This document shows, in pieces, positions 5,202 through 5,212 of a DNA stretch of 5,212 nucleotides; position 1 is the first letter of the stretch, and every line of letters starts with the position of its first letter. Source of the DNA: DAOUMU01 sp034409055. Lineage in GTDB: Bacteria > Chloroflexota > Anaerolineae > 4572-78 > J111. The notes beneath the pieces are model-generated. The model was not told the DNA's origin. It made no database searches and was given only the letters and a program-made list of their open reading frames with translations. A program made the position numbers and the translations under genes. The stretch covers positions 1-5,212 of the forward strand of contig DAOUMU010000369.1 of assembly GCA_034409055.1 (NCBI GenBank), read 5' to 3'.

Positions 5202-5212
5202 ATGGCCAGAAA
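5202..5212 (+). CDS. Start of a rightward gene cut off by the window edge
   Basis: Only ATG GCC AGA AA (Met-Ala-Arg-Lys/Asn) is visible, preceded by GGAGG and a TATAAA-type promoter. The short distance from an apparent insertion-sequence end suggests a transposase, possibly of the IS1182/IS5 kind, but three codons cannot show a family. The call rests on the translation signals alone. Confidence 0.5.

Noticed and set aside
1..5212. CRISPR array, tRNA or rRNA genes
   Set aside because: No regularly spaced repeats and no cloverleaf or rRNA-like segment were seen on reading both strands.

Overview
The window reads as a mobile, decaying accessory region of a bacterial genome. It holds a 5'-truncated IS5-type transposase, the wreck of a membrane-anchored STAND-NTPase conflict (defence) gene with a small membrane protein upstream of it, a GC-rich helicase fragment of the kind carried on integrative or conjugative elements, and the first codons of a new gene at the right edge. 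The TRADD-N-associated two-transmembrane domain at the end of the STAND protein is known mainly from cyanobacteria and other filamentous or developmentally complex bacteria such as some Chloroflexota and Thiotrichales. That is the best clue to the host, but it does not fix the phylum.

Layout, left to right. Positions 2-643 (+): catalytic and C-terminal part of a DDE transposase. 644-894: non-coding, with a clear hairpin at 673-697 that probably belongs to the end of the insertion sequence. 895-2851 (-): three reading-frame pieces that join into one protein of about 651 residues once a +1 frameshift near 2072-2074 and an in-frame TAG at 1624-1626 are repaired. The joined protein reads STAND NTPase, winged helix, TPR-like helices, two-helix membrane domain. 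2921-3148 (-): a 75-residue single-pass membrane protein whose gene lies 69 bases upstream of the NTPase, probably in the same operon. 3149-3296: a leader and an extended -10 promoter (TGCTATAAT) for that operon. 3369-3393 (-): an intrinsic terminator that separates this operon from the next gene. 3394-3594: non-coding, rich in palindromes. 3595-5019 (-): the C-terminal half of a large SF2 helicase, visibly more GC-rich than the defence genes, with degenerate motifs and no N-terminal ATPase half. 5059-5212: a possible insertion-sequence end, a promoter, a strong ribosome binding site and the ATG of a rightward gene that runs off the window.

How the parts fit: the small membrane protein and the STAND protein look like a two-gene unit with its own promoter and an upstream terminator. 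By analogy with the NTP-dependent conflict systems described by comparative genomics, the NTPase would sense an invader, oligomerise, and act at the membrane through its C-terminal 2TM domain. In this copy the large gene carries two lesions and is probably inactive, unless the lesions are sequencing errors or the pieces work as a split system. The helicase fragment on one side and the transposase on the other suggest that mobile elements eroded the region from both ends.
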